NCBI RefSeq assembly: GCF_008329715.1
Contig: NZ_VTSR01000011.1
Location: forward strand, 248,001-312,000
Reading direction: 5' to 3'
DNA: 64,000 bases
From: Gimesia chilikensis
GTDB lineage: Bacteria; Planctomycetota; Planctomycetia; Planctomycetales; Planctomycetaceae
Made by a program: the position numbers and the translations under genes. A model generated the notes under the pieces. That model had not been told where the DNA came from, made no database searches, and saw only the letters and a list, made by a program, of their open reading frames with translations. This document shows, one piece after another, positions 34,193 through 43,985 of this stretch. How positions within the stretch are numbered: the first letter of the stretch is position 1; each line of letters begins with the position of its first letter.

Positions 34193-35572
34193 TTACGGCC
34201 AACGGATTTCACCGCCCAGCACCAGACCATGCAGCTTGTAGCTGTCCAGGCTGTCTTGGGCCTGCAGGGAGACGTTGCTGACTGTGCTGGTGTTGTAATA
34301 GACAATCGTGCCGGGACGGGCAATCTGATTGGCCCACAGGAAGTTATACCCCACGTTGAATGTGAACCACTGGTTCAAATGGAAGCGGGCATTCACGCCA
34401 AATTCAAAGGTGGGAGAGAAACGAGTCTGTGAGATCTGCGTGAGATGTGTGGGATCGGTCGGCCCGAAGAACTGATCGGTCAGCACACTCCCTTTGTAAT
34501 GGTTCACACCAAAACCGACTTTGGGTTCAGCAGAGATCGTAAACCAGGGATGCACAAACTCCATGCGGATACCAGCCTGCGGAACATACAGTTTGTTGTT
34601 GGTGGACGACTCAATTGTTGATGTGAACAAAGGAAACGGGGGAGTCGTATTGAGTTCTTCAAAGTCCCCGGTAATTTTCATGTCTTCGGCAATTTTCAGA
34701 TAGCGGAAACCAACCAGAGGACGCATCTGAAATCCACCAGCACCGTAGATTGTTTTGAAAAACAGTCTGTCAGTATTGACGACATAATTACTTTCCGCCC
34801 CCCATGCCTGAGAGCGGTAATTGACGGCAAATTTCTCATTGAAGTTTCTACCGGCAATTCCAATCTGCCCATCGAGCAGTGTATTAATCGTAATCAAGTC
34901 TGTCTGACCGAACTCAGGTCCCAACAGATCAGCCTGACCGTAGGAGACAGAACTGACGTCGGATTGAGTTCCGAAGAAGATCGCTTCGACAGTACCGCTT
35001 TCGAAGTCGATACCAAAGGTTCCACGCAGGCCGTTGGTTCCCTGGGTACCAATGGAACTCAGATCCGCTGCCTTGGTTGACAAAGTACCAAAGCCATCGA
35101 AGTCGGCGGTTGTATAGGGTAGACGCGGGTCATTACCCGATGGGATTGGTGCACCAATCAGCTGATTTCCCGGAGGGGATTTCACCAGCATATATTCGAC
35201 GCGCAACCAGCTGTTTTCAGCCAGATTCTTAAAGAAGCCATCCCAGGGATGATCGTAGGCCCAGCCCCGGTCTTCCGGAAGCACCCGCATCACTGTCCCC
35301 GAGTTACTCGTGCCGTAATAATCGGGTGCGTAATACTCTGAAGCATACTGATCTGGAGATGCATAATATTCTGGCGCCGGTTCATAAACCATGCCACCTT
35401 TGTGACCACCACCGTAGGACGCAGTCACGTACGGATTTCCCTGTGCGCCGGGTTGCCCCATGGCAGAAGAATATTGAGCCTGCGCAGTACGGAAGCCCAC
35501 TCCCGACAGGAGAACAATCATCCCAATCATTAAACGATAGGCCGGATTAACCATGTTGTACTTCAATCTCAT
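34193..35572 (-). CDS. BBP7-type outer-membrane beta-barrel protein
   Basis: The likely start is 35572 (MRLKYNMVNPAYRL) or the in-frame ATG 18 bases later; the frame reaches 35590. A signal peptide (MIGMIVLLSGVGFRTAQA) is followed by a Tyr/Gly/Ser-rich N-terminal segment (YYASPDQYASEYYAPDYYG). After that come alternating hydrophobic strands over about 330 residues with repeated aromatic ends. The protein ends in GLVLGGEIRWP, a typical beta-barrel terminus. The pattern matches the BBP7 family annotated in planctomycetes, placed in the outer membrane. Substrate or pore function is not shown. It converges on the DUF1501 gene. Confidence 0.8.
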   Translation of the reverse strand: MRLKYNMVNPAYRLMIGMIVLLSGVGFRTAQAQYSSAMGQPGAQGNPYVTASYGGGHKGGMVYEPAPEYYASPDQYASEYYAPDYYGTSNSGTVMRVLPEDRGWAYDHPWDGFFKNLAENSWLRVEYMLVKSPPGNQLIGAPIPSGNDPRLPYTTADFDGFGTLSTKAADLSSIGTQGTNGLRGTFGIDFESGTVEAIFFGTQSDVSSVSYGQADLLGPEFGQTDLITINTLLDGQIGIAGRNFNEKFAVNYRSQAWGAESNYVVNTDRLFFKTIYGAGGFQMRPLVGFRYLKIAEDMKITGDFEELNTTPPFPLFTSTIESSTNNKLYVPQAGIRMEFVHPWFTISAEPKVGFGVNHYKGSVLTDQFFGPTDPTHLTQISQTRFSPTFEFGVNARFHLNQWFTFNVGYNFLWANQIARPGTIVYYNTSTVSNVSLQAQDSLDSYKLHGLVLGGEIRWP

Positions 35573-35652
35573 TATAAAAGAAGTCGACAAGCCGGATACT
35601 CTACGAAACCGCCCTGAAACACGGGACAGTTCAGTAAATCCCCCCCCTCTCG

Positions 35653-35668
35653 CGCAGGATTTCCTGCG
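35653..35668. repeat. small palindrome related to other intergenic motifs
   Basis: CGCAGGATTTCCTGCG is a perfect 7-base inverted repeat around TT. Related cores occur at 27031, 35729 and 47519-47546. It lies in the 287-base gap between the BBP7 and TMEM43-like genes, which otherwise shows no gene. Confidence 0.45.
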
Positions 35669-35859
35669 TGATGGGTATTAGATATATCAAAGGTATCGGT
35701 TATGAGGGTTATTCGACTTGTAGGAATCCTGCGTTCTTGGGCAGAAAGTTCGGAAGCCGAATGCGAGAATGCAACACCTTAGGCAAACTGGGAGGGTATG
35801 GCAGCGCGTACTCTGATCCTGTGATTCGAGAGATCAGGGAGATCACTGCAGGGGGAGAC

Positions 35860-36414
35860 TCAGGCGTTTTTCCAGGCCTGCTTGAGTCTCGCTTTTCTCC
35901 CGGAGCGATATAAGGTGAAGAGGGGGACGATTCCGGCCAGCAGCATGAGTGCCCCAAAGACGGGGCGCGCGACCATCCAGACGGCTGAAATCAGGATCAG
36001 AGTCAGGCTTAATGAGCTGAGCAAAGCGAAGACCGTAATCCCGCGTCCGACGAAATTGGCGATCAAGGGGATCTTTTCAACGAGTACGACCAGTGGTTTA
36101 AAGAGTGTCGCCAGCCCCAGAAACAGGATTACCCAGCCCCCGAGGCGTAAGGCCCAGCGAAAGGGAGTGGTGACCTGAGTATCCTGGGGAGCAGACTTTG
36201 TGTCTGCCCCTGATTCTGCATCGGCGGCGGCTTCAGAGAGAACGGCTTCCGCCTGCGTGATACTCTGTTCCCGTTCCAGAATTCTGCTTTCGTTATGCCA
36301 GAGCAGAAACAGCCCCGCAATCAGGAACACAATTCCGATCCCCAGATTTTTCAATGCCGTTTTAAAACGAGCGCCAAATGTCGGATCTGTAGATTGTTCA
36401 GTCTGCTCACTCAT
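35860..36414 (-). CDS. miniature TMEM43-like membrane protein
   Basis: The 184-residue protein has an N-terminal helix (IGIVFLIAGLFLLWHNESRILER), which resembles the start of TMEM43/DUF1625 proteins. A 45-residue acidic linker follows, then four helices between about residues 85 and 170 (WVILFLGLATLFKPLVVLVEKIP and later segments). The C-terminal helices and the NF/RG region resemble the end of TMEM43. The usual large extracytoplasmic domain of about 200 residues is missing. It is probably a shortened relative. It lies 48 bases downstream of the nucleoside hydrolase gene on the same strand. Function unknown. Confidence 0.6.
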   Translation of the reverse strand: MSEQTEQSTDPTFGARFKTALKNLGIGIVFLIAGLFLLWHNESRILEREQSITQAEAVLSEAAADAESGADTKSAPQDTQVTTPFRWALRLGGWVILFLGLATLFKPLVVLVEKIPLIANFVGRGITVFALLSSLSLTLILISAVWMVARPVFGALMLLAGIVPLFTLYRSGRKARLKQAWKNA

Positions 36415-36462
36415 GAAATTCTGCTAACTATAGATAGAGGGGACCTGAGTCCTGATTCGGTA

Positions 36463-37488
36463 TCAGTGTGTTGGGGGTTGACTGGACAGACTTTCCAGCA
36501 CTTCCTGAGTACGCACTACCTGCTCCGGCGTGACGGTCAGGAAATAATGTTTGCCTGCTTTTTCTAAATGGTGTTCCAGTTTGCCAGCTTCATTGATCTT
36601 CAGCTGTCCCGAAGCCGACTTGCCAAAGTAGCCGCGATCGGGACGGACTGCATACAGCACACTGGTCAGGTCATAGGTAGGCCGGTCGTAAGGCATTTTG
36701 TGCCAGTATTCATAACCCAGCTTGATCGGATGATATTTCACATAGTTATAGTCATTGAGAATGCTGGTTGACCGATTCTGAATCGCTCTGCCAATTTCCC
36801 AGCCGCTGGCTACCACGGGAACATTTTCCGGCCACAGTTCAAACAGGGTACGAGCCGCGGGGACGTCTTCCCTGACATTATATTCGTGGAAGGAGGCTGG
36901 CTTGCCGGGTTCGAAGCGTCCAATCATCTGTGAAAGCAGTTTGACTTTCTGGCTGACCAGTTCTTTTCCAGTCAGCGGACTGATGTCATCTGCAGGTGAC
37001 TTGAGCAGGCGGGCGATGTTCGTGGAAAAACCGACCACGACCAGGGCCACCGAATGATCGGGTTGAGCAGCCAGGGTCTTGCGGAGCAGGCTCACGGCTT
37101 CCGGCAGTTGATCCGCGGAGTCATACTGCCGCGGAAACACAGGCTTTCCCTCGGGGGCGTATTCGACAACCTTCCTTACATAGGATCCGTCTTTGGGAGT
37201 CTTCCCCTGCTCCACGCGTCCCAGTGGAATTTCAGGTCGTCCGTAAAACGTATTCACGACATCGCAGTAAAGCGTCGAATACAGATTATCCTTACTGCTC
37301 GTGACGGCCAGCAGTTCGCACTCCCCCCGGCTCTGCAGGGCATGAATGACGGCCAGTGCGAGGGCGTCGTCAATGTCGTTTCCGATATCGGTGTCGAAGA
37401 TCAGTTTGACCGGTTCAGCCGCGGAGGCGTGATTCTGAGTGAGACCGCAGGCGGCGATCAAGAGAAATAGTATCGATAGCGCTTTCAT
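36463..37488 (-). CDS. secreted nucleoside hydrolase
   Basis: The 341-residue protein has a signal peptide (MKALSILFLLIAACGLTQNH). It carries the inosine-uridine nucleoside hydrolase motif IFDTDIGNDIDDALAL (Asp32, Asp34, Asp38, Asp40/41), which binds calcium and the ribose. LLAVTSSKDN, VALVVVGFSTNIARLL and the second metal-site region SFHEYNVREDVPAARTLFE follow. These enzymes hydrolyse the N-glycosidic bond of nucleosides. The export signal implies a periplasmic or outer location, for scavenging nucleosides from the environment. It diverges from rhamnulokinase and precedes the TMEM43-like gene. Confidence 0.88.
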   Translation of the reverse strand: MKALSILFLLIAACGLTQNHASAAEPVKLIFDTDIGNDIDDALALAVIHALQSRGECELLAVTSSKDNLYSTLYCDVVNTFYGRPEIPLGRVEQGKTPKDGSYVRKVVEYAPEGKPVFPRQYDSADQLPEAVSLLRKTLAAQPDHSVALVVVGFSTNIARLLKSPADDISPLTGKELVSQKVKLLSQMIGRFEPGKPASFHEYNVREDVPAARTLFELWPENVPVVASGWEIGRAIQNRSTSILNDYNYVKYHPIKLGYEYWHKMPYDRPTYDLTSVLYAVRPDRGYFGKSASGQLKINEAGKLEHHLEKAGKHYFLTVTPEQVVRTQEVLESLSSQPPTH

Positions 37489-37709
37489 AGTCGATGTCTC
37501 TCAGTCGTATCAGTCGATGTAAGTCCAACTCGGGATGCCCCGCGATCAGAATGATTTCGGTTGTCAGGCTTATGATCGAGAATTCTTTCAGCAGGGACAA
37601 CCGGTAGCCAATGAAATTCCCGCGAACTTTTTGTAATATGCAGTTTCAATCGCGAAGCATTAAATCCTAGTTTATCAACACCGCTTTTTAGAATCAAAAG
37701 GGCTGATCC

Positions 37710-39203
37710 ATGCCATCACAGTGTTTTTTGGGAGTCGATCTGGGGGCCGAAAGTGGACGCGTGCTGGCAGGCATTCTGGAGAACCAGCAGATTCGCCTCG
37801 AGGAGATTTACCGGTTCAGCAATGGGCCGGTTACAGTTGCCGGTACGAAACGCTGGAACGTCATCGGCCTGTGGTCTTCGATCCTCAAGGGCCTGTCACT
37901 GGCTGCACAGAAATACGGGGATCAGATCATCTCCGTCGGTGTGGATACATGGGGCGTTGACTATGCCCTGCTCTCAGAGAAACAGGAACTGCTGGGACAG
38001 CCTTATCATTATCGAGATCCGCGCACGGAAGGCATGTTAAACCTGGCCATCTCCCGTGTTCCCCAACAGGAGATTTTTGATGCCACCGGTGTGCAGTTCA
38101 TGGAAATCAACACACTTTATCAGTTGCTGGCCATGCAGCAGAGTGATTCCGATCTGTTGAACCAGGCAAACCTGTTACTGCTCATGCCGGACTTTTTCCA
38201 CTGGCTGCTCTCGGGGAGTCAGGTCGTTGAGTTTACCAATGCGACCACGACCCAGTGCCTCAACCCTGTGACAGGCGACTGGTCGTATGAGCTATTACGT
38301 CAACTGGAGATCCCCACCGCGATGCTTCCCAAGCTGGTTCAACCGGGAACGAGACTGGGGACCTTACGGGAAGAAGTGATGCGGCAGACCGGGCTCTCTA
38401 AAATTGAAGTTGTTGCCCCCGCGACCCACGATACGGCTTCCGCTGTCGCTGCGATTCCCACTGCAAATACAGGCAACCCCGACTGGGCGTATATCAGTTC
38501 AGGAACCTGGTCCCTGATGGGGGTCGAAGTCAATCAGGCGGTTCTCGGCAAACGGGCCTTCGAATTGAATTTCACGAATGAAGGGGGCATTGATGGAACG
38601 TATCGTCTGCTGAAAAACATCATGGGGCTCTGGCTCGTACAGGAATGCAAGCGGTGCTATGAGCGAGAGGGAACCGAACTCGATTACACAGCACTGACCA
38701 CGGCTGCCACGGAGGCAGAGCCATTCCGGTCCCTGGTAGATCCCGATGATCCCCGGTTCCTGAGTCCGGTAGACATGCGTGAAGAAATCAAAGGCTACTG
38801 TCAGGAGACCAACCAGCCGGTCCCCGAAACTCCGGGACAGTTTGTGCGTTGTGCACTGGAGAGCCTGGCTCTGAAATATCACAAGGTGCTTGACTGGCTG
38901 GAAGAACTGACGGGAACGCCCATCACAGTTCTGCATATTGTGGGCGGCGGGACCAAGAATGAGCTGCTCAACCAGTTTACCGCGAACTCCTGTCAGATCC
39001 CGGTCATTACGGGACCTGTGGAAGCGACCGGGCTGGGTAATGTACTGGTCCAGGCCCGAGCGGCAGGCGCTGTCAGTTCGCTGGCTGAAATTCGTGAGAT
39101 CGTGAGAAATTCGACGGAAACGACAACATATGAACCTCAGGATCAGGCTGTCTGGTCAGAGGCGATGCAGCGGTTCAATCAACTGCTGGATGCCTCTGGT
39201 TAG
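37710..39203 (+). CDS. rhaB: rhamnulokinase-type FGGY sugar kinase
   Basis: The 497-residue protein begins with the phosphate-1 motif [11 protein letters not shown]. Then come [14 protein letters not shown], the substrate-loop [18 protein letters not shown], and the C-terminal FGGY domain with [12 protein letters not shown] and [14 protein letters not shown]. It is closest to rhamnulokinase, which phosphorylates L-rhamnulose in rhamnose breakdown; the [11 protein letters not shown] segment supports this over xylulokinase. AAGGG lies upstream of the ATG. No other rhamnose genes (isomerase, aldolase) are in the window, so the substrate stays inferred. It diverges from the nucleoside hydrolase. 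Confidence 0.87.
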   Translation: MPSQCFLGVDLGAESGRVLAGILENQQIRLEEIYRFSNGPVTVAGTKRWNVIGLWSSILKGLSLAAQKYGDQIISVGVDTWGVDYALLSEKQELLGQPYHYRDPRTEGMLNLAISRVPQQEIFDATGVQFMEINTLYQLLAMQQSDSDLLNQANLLLLMPDFFHWLLSGSQVVEFTNATTTQCLNPVTGDWSYELLRQLEIPTAMLPKLVQPGTRLGTLREEVMRQTGLSKIEVVAPATHDTASAVAAIPTANTGNPDWAYISSGTWSLMGVEVNQAVLGKRAFELNFTNEGGIDGTYRLLKNIMGLWLVQECKRCYEREGTELDYTALTTAATEAEPFRSLVDPDDPRFLSPVDMREEIKGYCQETNQPVPETPGQFVRCALESLALKYHKVLDWLEELTGTPITVLHIVGGGTKNELLNQFTANSCQIPVITGPVEATGLGNVLVQARAAGAVSSLAEIREIVRNSTETTTYEPQDQAVWSEAMQRFNQLLDASG

Positions 39204-39321
39204 AGACCATTCCTCCCTTTAAAAGTGAGTAACTTGCCGTCTGTTCCGCTACACTATATTATCCCAGTCGGTAATCACATTTGATTCATAGCTAAGTATC
39301 ATCCAGTAAGAAAGTATAACA

Positions 39322-40260
39322 ATGGGTCTGTTTGACCGCTTGAAACGTGGTTTAGAGAAAACCAAGGATGTCCTGCGCACCGATGTACGCGACCTGTTCA
39401 AGGCGGGGGAGATACTGGATGATCAGAAAATTGAAGAATTCGAAGCGCGACTGATTAAGACGGATATGGGCGTTGTCTCTTCGGCAGCCATCTGCGATGA
39501 AATCCGCAAAAAACATGGTGGTCGTACCGTGATTCTGGATGAAATTCAGGAAACCGTGAAGGAAAAGATCCGGACGCTGCTGGAAGGAGAAGGTGATACC
39601 CGCTGGGACCTGAATAATCCCCTGTCCCCGCTGAAACACAATCCGGATGGGGTGACGGTCATTCTGGTCGCCGGTGTCAACGGGGTCGGGAAGACAACTT
39701 CGATCGCCAAACTGGCAAACCTGATTATTAAACAGAAGAAAAAGGTCCTGCTGGCTGCCGGTGATACATTCCGTGCGGCCGCTGTGGAACAGCTGACCAT
39801 GTGGGCCAGCCGCCTGGGTTGTGAAATTGTGACCCGCCCTGACGGTACCGACCCGGCCAGCGTTGCTTACTCCGGTTGTGAACGGGCACTGGAAACCGGC
39901 GTTGACTATTTAATTATTGATACTGCGGGCCGTCTGCAGACACATACCAACCTCATGGAAGAGCTGGAAAAGATCAAACGTGTCGTAGATAAGAAGATCC
40001 CGGGTGCACCACACGAGAACCTGCTGGTTCTGGATGCGACGACTGGGCAAAATGGTCTGAGTCAGGCAGAACATTTCTCGAATGCAATCGAGTGTTCTGG
40101 AATAATTTTAGCAAAATTAGATGGTACAGCCCGGGGTGGTGTGACCGTTGCGATCCGCCAGAAGATGGGGATACCGGTCAAATATATAGGCGTGGGAGAG
40201 CAAATCGACGACCTTGAACTCTTTAATCCACAAGGTTTTGTCGACGCCTTATTCGCCTGA
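39322..40260 (+). CDS. ftsY: signal recognition particle receptor FtsY
   Basis: The 312-residue protein contains the SRP-type GTPase NG domain. An N-domain of about 100 residues is followed by G1 GVNGVGKTT (118-126), DTFRAAAVEQL (I-box) and DTAGRLQTHTNLMEEL (G3). LDATTGQNGL and the G4-type AKLDGTARGG come later. It ends with GVGEQIDDLELFNPQGFVDALF, the family-specific tail. It lacks a long acidic A domain, as in many bacterial FtsY proteins. FtsY docks ribosome-SRP complexes to the SecYEG translocon at the membrane, releasing them on GTP hydrolysis. No terminator is obvious between it and the downstream leader region. Confidence 0.96.
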   Translation: MGLFDRLKRGLEKTKDVLRTDVRDLFKAGEILDDQKIEEFEARLIKTDMGVVSSAAICDEIRKKHGGRTVILDEIQETVKEKIRTLLEGEGDTRWDLNNPLSPLKHNPDGVTVILVAGVNGVGKTTSIAKLANLIIKQKKKVLLAAGDTFRAAAVEQLTMWASRLGCEIVTRPDGTDPASVAYSGCERALETGVDYLIIDTAGRLQTHTNLMEELEKIKRVVDKKIPGAPHENLLVLDATTGQNGLSQAEHFSNAIECSGIILAKLDGTARGGVTVAIRQKMGIPVKYIGVGEQIDDLELFNPQGFVDALFA

Positions 40261-40681
40261 TGCCTGTTAATTAAACTGCATCCAAACCCTTATATTCCCA
40301 TTACTTTATATGAGTATTGTGGGTTAGTGCGCGCTGCCTGCATAATATTCGCGCAAGTTTAACATTCTTCAGCAACTGTTAAACTATTCCGGCTCCGCAA
40401 TCTGGCGATGACAGCCAGACCCTCCCGATCAGTCAGAATATTCTTGACGTATCTCTTTTGATCAAAAGCACTACTGAGAATTCCGATATTCCGAGTTAGA
40501 GCCATCGTTAAGTTAGCGCTCAATTTGTGGACCGTAACTGGTTCTCTTAATCTAACGATGGGAAATTGATTTGAACCGTCAGTATGGCTTCTACCAAACT
40601 AAATTACCGGAAAGCATGCGCGCTTCCCTTCTGACGGTATGGAGACCAAGCACCCAAGAAGGTGTACTCAGGAGTTAAAAT
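40261..40681 (+). promoter_or_regulatory. long leader/promoter region of the porin gene
   Basis: This 421-base gap carries no gene. A rightward promoter candidate has TTGTGG (40525-40530) and TAATCT (40548-40553) with 17 bases between. A perfect 9-base inverted repeat, CCATCGTTA (40502-40510) and TAACGATGG (40553-40561), brackets it. In the predicted leader, ACCGTCAG (40575-40582) pairs with CTGACGGT (40631-40638) and encloses a second stem, GGAAAGC with GCTTCC. AGGAG sits just before the ATG at 40682. The leader is therefore likely to be structured. Confidence 0.5.
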
Positions 40682-42136
40682 ATGCGAAAACTGAAGGAAT
40701 TGAAACGAAAAGCCAGACTGACTGGGCTCCTGCTGAGCGGGCTGGGTCTCATGGCTGTTTCGCCAGCATTTGGTGGTGATGCCGGATGTGCTCCCTCGTG
40801 CGTCCCCGCATCAAACCCTTGCTGCACGAAAGTGTTCGAGGATGCTGGTGACAAGCTGGCTGTCGAACTTGAGCGGTTAACCGCTGAATGTTGTGCCCCT
40901 AAAACCTGTGCCCCTACCTGCACGACAGATGGCTGTACCGATCCCAACACATGTTGTGGTGAAGAAGCCGGTGATGATGGAGACTGCTGCAGCGGACGTC
41001 TGACTCGTCTGTTTGACGACTGCGACGGCTGTGGAAACATCCTGGAAGATAACGGCTGGAAGCTGAGTGGCTGGTTGGAATTCGGGATTACATTCAACGG
41101 AAACCGTCCTGCTAACAATCTGAACACCCCGGGTGTTGGATTCAACCAGGCTGACAGCCAGTTCATGCTGAACCAGCTGTACTTTGTTTTGGAAAAAGAT
41201 GCTGCCGCCAACGAAGACTGCTTCGGCTGGGGTGGTCGTGTTGACCTGCTCGTCGGTTCAGACGCTGCTGATACTGCCGTATTCGGTGGTCCTAACAACA
41301 CCCCCAACTTCGATGGAACATGGTCTAACAACGACATCGCAACTGCCAACCAGATTGGTCTGGCTATGCCGCAGATGTACGCTTCAGTCTATGCCCCCAT
41401 CGGAAACGGTGTTACCGTTAACGTTGGTCACTTCTACACCGTTATCGGTTACGAAGTTGTACCTGCTACCGGTAACTTCTTCTACTCACATGCTTATACC
41501 ATGCAGTACGATGAGCCGTTTACCCACACCGGGGTTCTGGCCAGCACTGACCTGAGCGACAACATCTCACTGACCGGTGGTATCACCACAGGTTGGGACG
41601 ATTTTGAAAATCAGAACAACGAGTGGAGCTTCCTGGGTTCTGTTGGCTGGACCAGCGACAGTGAAGACACCTCAGTCACATTCGCCATCAGCTCTGGTGG
41701 TGAAAACGACGCTTTCGGTGGTACTTCCAACCTGACCATCTTCAGCCTTGTTGCTCAGCAGAAACTGTCTGAAAACCTGAGCTACGTATTCCAGCACGAC
41801 CACATGTTCTACCCGAACGGTGACGCTAATGCTGCTGGCGTAACAGCTGAAGCTTACGGTATCAACCAGTACCTGTTCTACGATATCTGCGATTCAACCC
41901 GTGCTGGTATGCGTGTTGAATGGTGGCGTGACCACAACGGTACCCAGCTGGGTGCTCCGGGCACGAACTACTACGAAATTACCGCTGGTATCAACCACAA
42001 GCTCAACTCCTGCATTCAGGTTCGTCCTGAAGTCCGCTGGGACTGGGCTGACGGTTCTGATCCCTGGACCACATCTGACGGTGGTACCAAGGACAGCCAG
42101 TTCACCGTTGGTACTGACGTAATTCTCGTCTTCTAA
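40682..42136 (+). CDS. OmpL-like beta-barrel porin with Cys-rich N-terminus
   Basis: The 484-residue protein begins with a signal peptide (LTGLLLSGLGLMAVSPAFG). Residues about 32-120 contain 15 cysteines, many as CC pairs (NPCCTK, ECCAPKTCAP, TCCGEE, DCCSGR). The remainder is a barrel-like alternation of strands with many Asn, Asp, Gly and aromatics and ends in FTVGTDVILVF, a good C-terminal barrel signature ending in Phe. It resembles the putative beta-barrel porin-2 (OmpL-like) family of planctomycetes and is probably abundant, since codon choice is biased. The Cys-rich part may be a disulfide-linked periplasmic anchor. The start is supported by AGGAG. Confidence 0.85.
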   Translation: MRKLKELKRKARLTGLLLSGLGLMAVSPAFGGDAGCAPSCVPASNPCCTKVFEDAGDKLAVELERLTAECCAPKTCAPTCTTDGCTDPNTCCGEEAGDDGDCCSGRLTRLFDDCDGCGNILEDNGWKLSGWLEFGITFNGNRPANNLNTPGVGFNQADSQFMLNQLYFVLEKDAAANEDCFGWGGRVDLLVGSDAADTAVFGGPNNTPNFDGTWSNNDIATANQIGLAMPQMYASVYAPIGNGVTVNVGHFYTVIGYEVVPATGNFFYSHAYTMQYDEPFTHTGVLASTDLSDNISLTGGITTGWDDFENQNNEWSFLGSVGWTSDSEDTSVTFAISSGGENDAFGGTSNLTIFSLVAQQKLSENLSYVFQHDHMFYPNGDANAAGVTAEAYGINQYLFYDICDSTRAGMRVEWWRDHNGTQLGAPGTNYYEITAGINHKLNSCIQVRPEVRWDWADGSDPWTTSDGGTKDSQFTVGTDVILVF

Positions 42137-42199
42137 GACCAACGATCACGATTGAATCACCCGTCATTCCCAATCCCGAATGATGTGGTATAAAATCAA

Positions 42200-42236
42200 A
42201 GAGAGCCTTCCTCATTAGGGAAGGCTCTCTTCTTTT
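42200..42236 (+). terminator. Rho-independent terminator of the porin gene
   Basis: AGAGAGCCTTCC (42200-42211) pairs with GGAAGGCTCTCT (42219-42230), a 12-base stem, followed by a T-rich tail TCTTTT. It lies 64 bases after the porin stop. Confidence 0.88.
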
Positions 42237-42385
42237 GCGCGGTGTGTTATGCATTTTTCCCCTGCGGAGTCTCGGTTTAATCAAGCGAAATTGACGTTTC
42301 TGAATTCAGTCTGGTAACATGAGAAACAGCGTCTTGAATGTTTTCTATTCCTGTTCTCGCCGTATCTCAGCCTGATTGACTCGCC

Positions 42386-43981
42386 ATGAACCGTATGTTG
42401 CTCCGCTCCTGCCTGTTGTTAGCCCTGCTGCTCAGCTGTTCTGTTTTGTTTGGAGCCCCGGCCTCTGATCAGCGTCCCAATATCATTCTCGTAATGGCAG
42501 ATGACCTGGGCTGGTCTGATATAGGCTGCTACGGAGGTGAAATCGATACGCCCCACATCGACAGCCTGTCTCGTGACGGCATGCGTTTCACTCAGTTTTA
42601 TAACAATGCCATCTGTGGACCGACCCGAGCCTCTCTGTTAACGGGTATTTATTGTCAGCAGACAGGTCATCGTGGAGACCGCTGGAACGAACCCAAGAAT
42701 TTCGACGTGTGCGTGACATTTGGTGAAGTCCTGCAACAGGCCGGGTATCGGACAATGATGGTCGGAAAGTGGCAGGGGGGAGACTCTGCCCTCGATCGGG
42801 GATTTCATCGTTTTTACGGGCCGATGTGTCAGGGTAAAATCAGTTATTTTCATGAAGTCGCCCAGAATCCGTATTACCTGGATCGGAAACGAATTGAACT
42901 GCCTGACGATTTTTATCTGACTGACGCCCTCAATGATCACGCACTTCAGTTTCTTCAGGAAGGCCTGACTGGCAAACAACCGTTTCTGCTGTATGTCGCC
43001 CACATCGCCCCGCACTGGCCCCTGCATGCCCGGGAACAGGAAATCGCCCGCTACCGTGAACAATACCTGACACAGGGCTGGGATCAGGTTCGTGCCCGTC
43101 GTTTTGCACATCAACGGTCAACCGGACTGATTCCACAGGAATGGGAGTTAGCACCGCGGTCAGCCAGCATTCGCGAGTGGTCCGAGGAACCAAGTCAGCG
43201 CTGGCAGGCAGAACGGATGACCGTGTATGCAGCCCAGGTGAAATCGATTGACCGTGGTCTGGGACAATTACTGCGAGCTCTGAAAGAGGCGGACGCAGCT
43301 GAAAATACTCTGGTCATTTTTCTGTCTGACAATGGTGCCGCCCCTGATGGCGGACTGACTCCCTCACAGAATGGCATGGGATTCAGTGAGAAACGACCCA
43401 ACAAAAACTGGCGACGCGACCAGGTGCCAATCAAACCGGGCAGTGGTCCTGATCACATGCCTGGACCCCATGATACCTTTGCCGCCTACGGCTTAGCCTG
43501 GGCGACGACCAGCAATACGCCTTTCCGGGGGACAAAACTGGAAGGTTACGAGGGTGGGATCCGCACGCCACTCATCGTCCGCTGGCCCAAAGTCATCCAG
43601 CAGGGAGGTACCGTTACCAGGCAGGCGGGACACGTGATGGATTTTATGCCCACATTTCTGGATATTGCCCGGACCGAGTATCCCCAGGAGTTTCATGGTC
43701 GTCACCCTCTACCCGTCGAAGGGCACAGCCTGTTGCCCGTATTTGAGGGGAAACAACGCAAGCCGTATTCGGAACTCTGCTGGGACCTGCCCCGCCAGCA
43801 GTCCATCATCAGTGGTGACTGGAAAGCGATCCGACCACGCCAGCAGCCGACAAAGTGGGAACTCTACAATCTGAAAGACGACGGCACCGAGACCACTAAC
43901 CTGGCAGCCCAACATCCGGAGAAAATCGAGTCCTTATCTCGACGGTATGCTGCCTGGCACAAACGTGTGAATGCAAAATAA
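42386..43981 (+). CDS. secreted type I sulfatase
   Basis: The 531-residue protein has a signal peptide (LLLALLLSCSVLFGAPA), then RPNIILVMADDLGWSDIGCYGG with metal-binding Asp39/Asp40. The active-site motif is CGPTRASLLTG at 77-87, in which Cys77 would be converted to formylglycine (CxPxR). APHWPLHA and YEGGIRTPLIVRWP are further family hallmarks. The enzyme hydrolyses sulfate esters, for example on algal polysaccharides or mucin-like glycans, outside the cytoplasm. Planctomycetes carry many such genes. The required sulfatase-modifying enzyme is not in the window. The substrate is unknown. Confidence 0.95.
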   Translation: MNRMLLRSCLLLALLLSCSVLFGAPASDQRPNIILVMADDLGWSDIGCYGGEIDTPHIDSLSRDGMRFTQFYNNAICGPTRASLLTGIYCQQTGHRGDRWNEPKNFDVCVTFGEVLQQAGYRTMMVGKWQGGDSALDRGFHRFYGPMCQGKISYFHEVAQNPYYLDRKRIELPDDFYLTDALNDHALQFLQEGLTGKQPFLLYVAHIAPHWPLHAREQEIARYREQYLTQGWDQVRARRFAHQRSTGLIPQEWELAPRSASIREWSEEPSQRWQAERMTVYAAQVKSIDRGLGQLLRALKEADAAENTLVIFLSDNGAAPDGGLTPSQNGMGFSEKRPNKNWRRDQVPIKPGSGPDHMPGPHDTFAAYGLAWATTSNTPFRGTKLEGYEGGIRTPLIVRWPKVIQQGGTVTRQAGHVMDFMPTFLDIARTEYPQEFHGRHPLPVEGHSLLPVFEGKQRKPYSELCWDLPRQQSIISGDWKAIRPRQQPTKWELYNLKDDGTETTNLAAQHPEKIESLSRRYAAWHKRVNAK

Positions 43982-43985
43982 AAAA

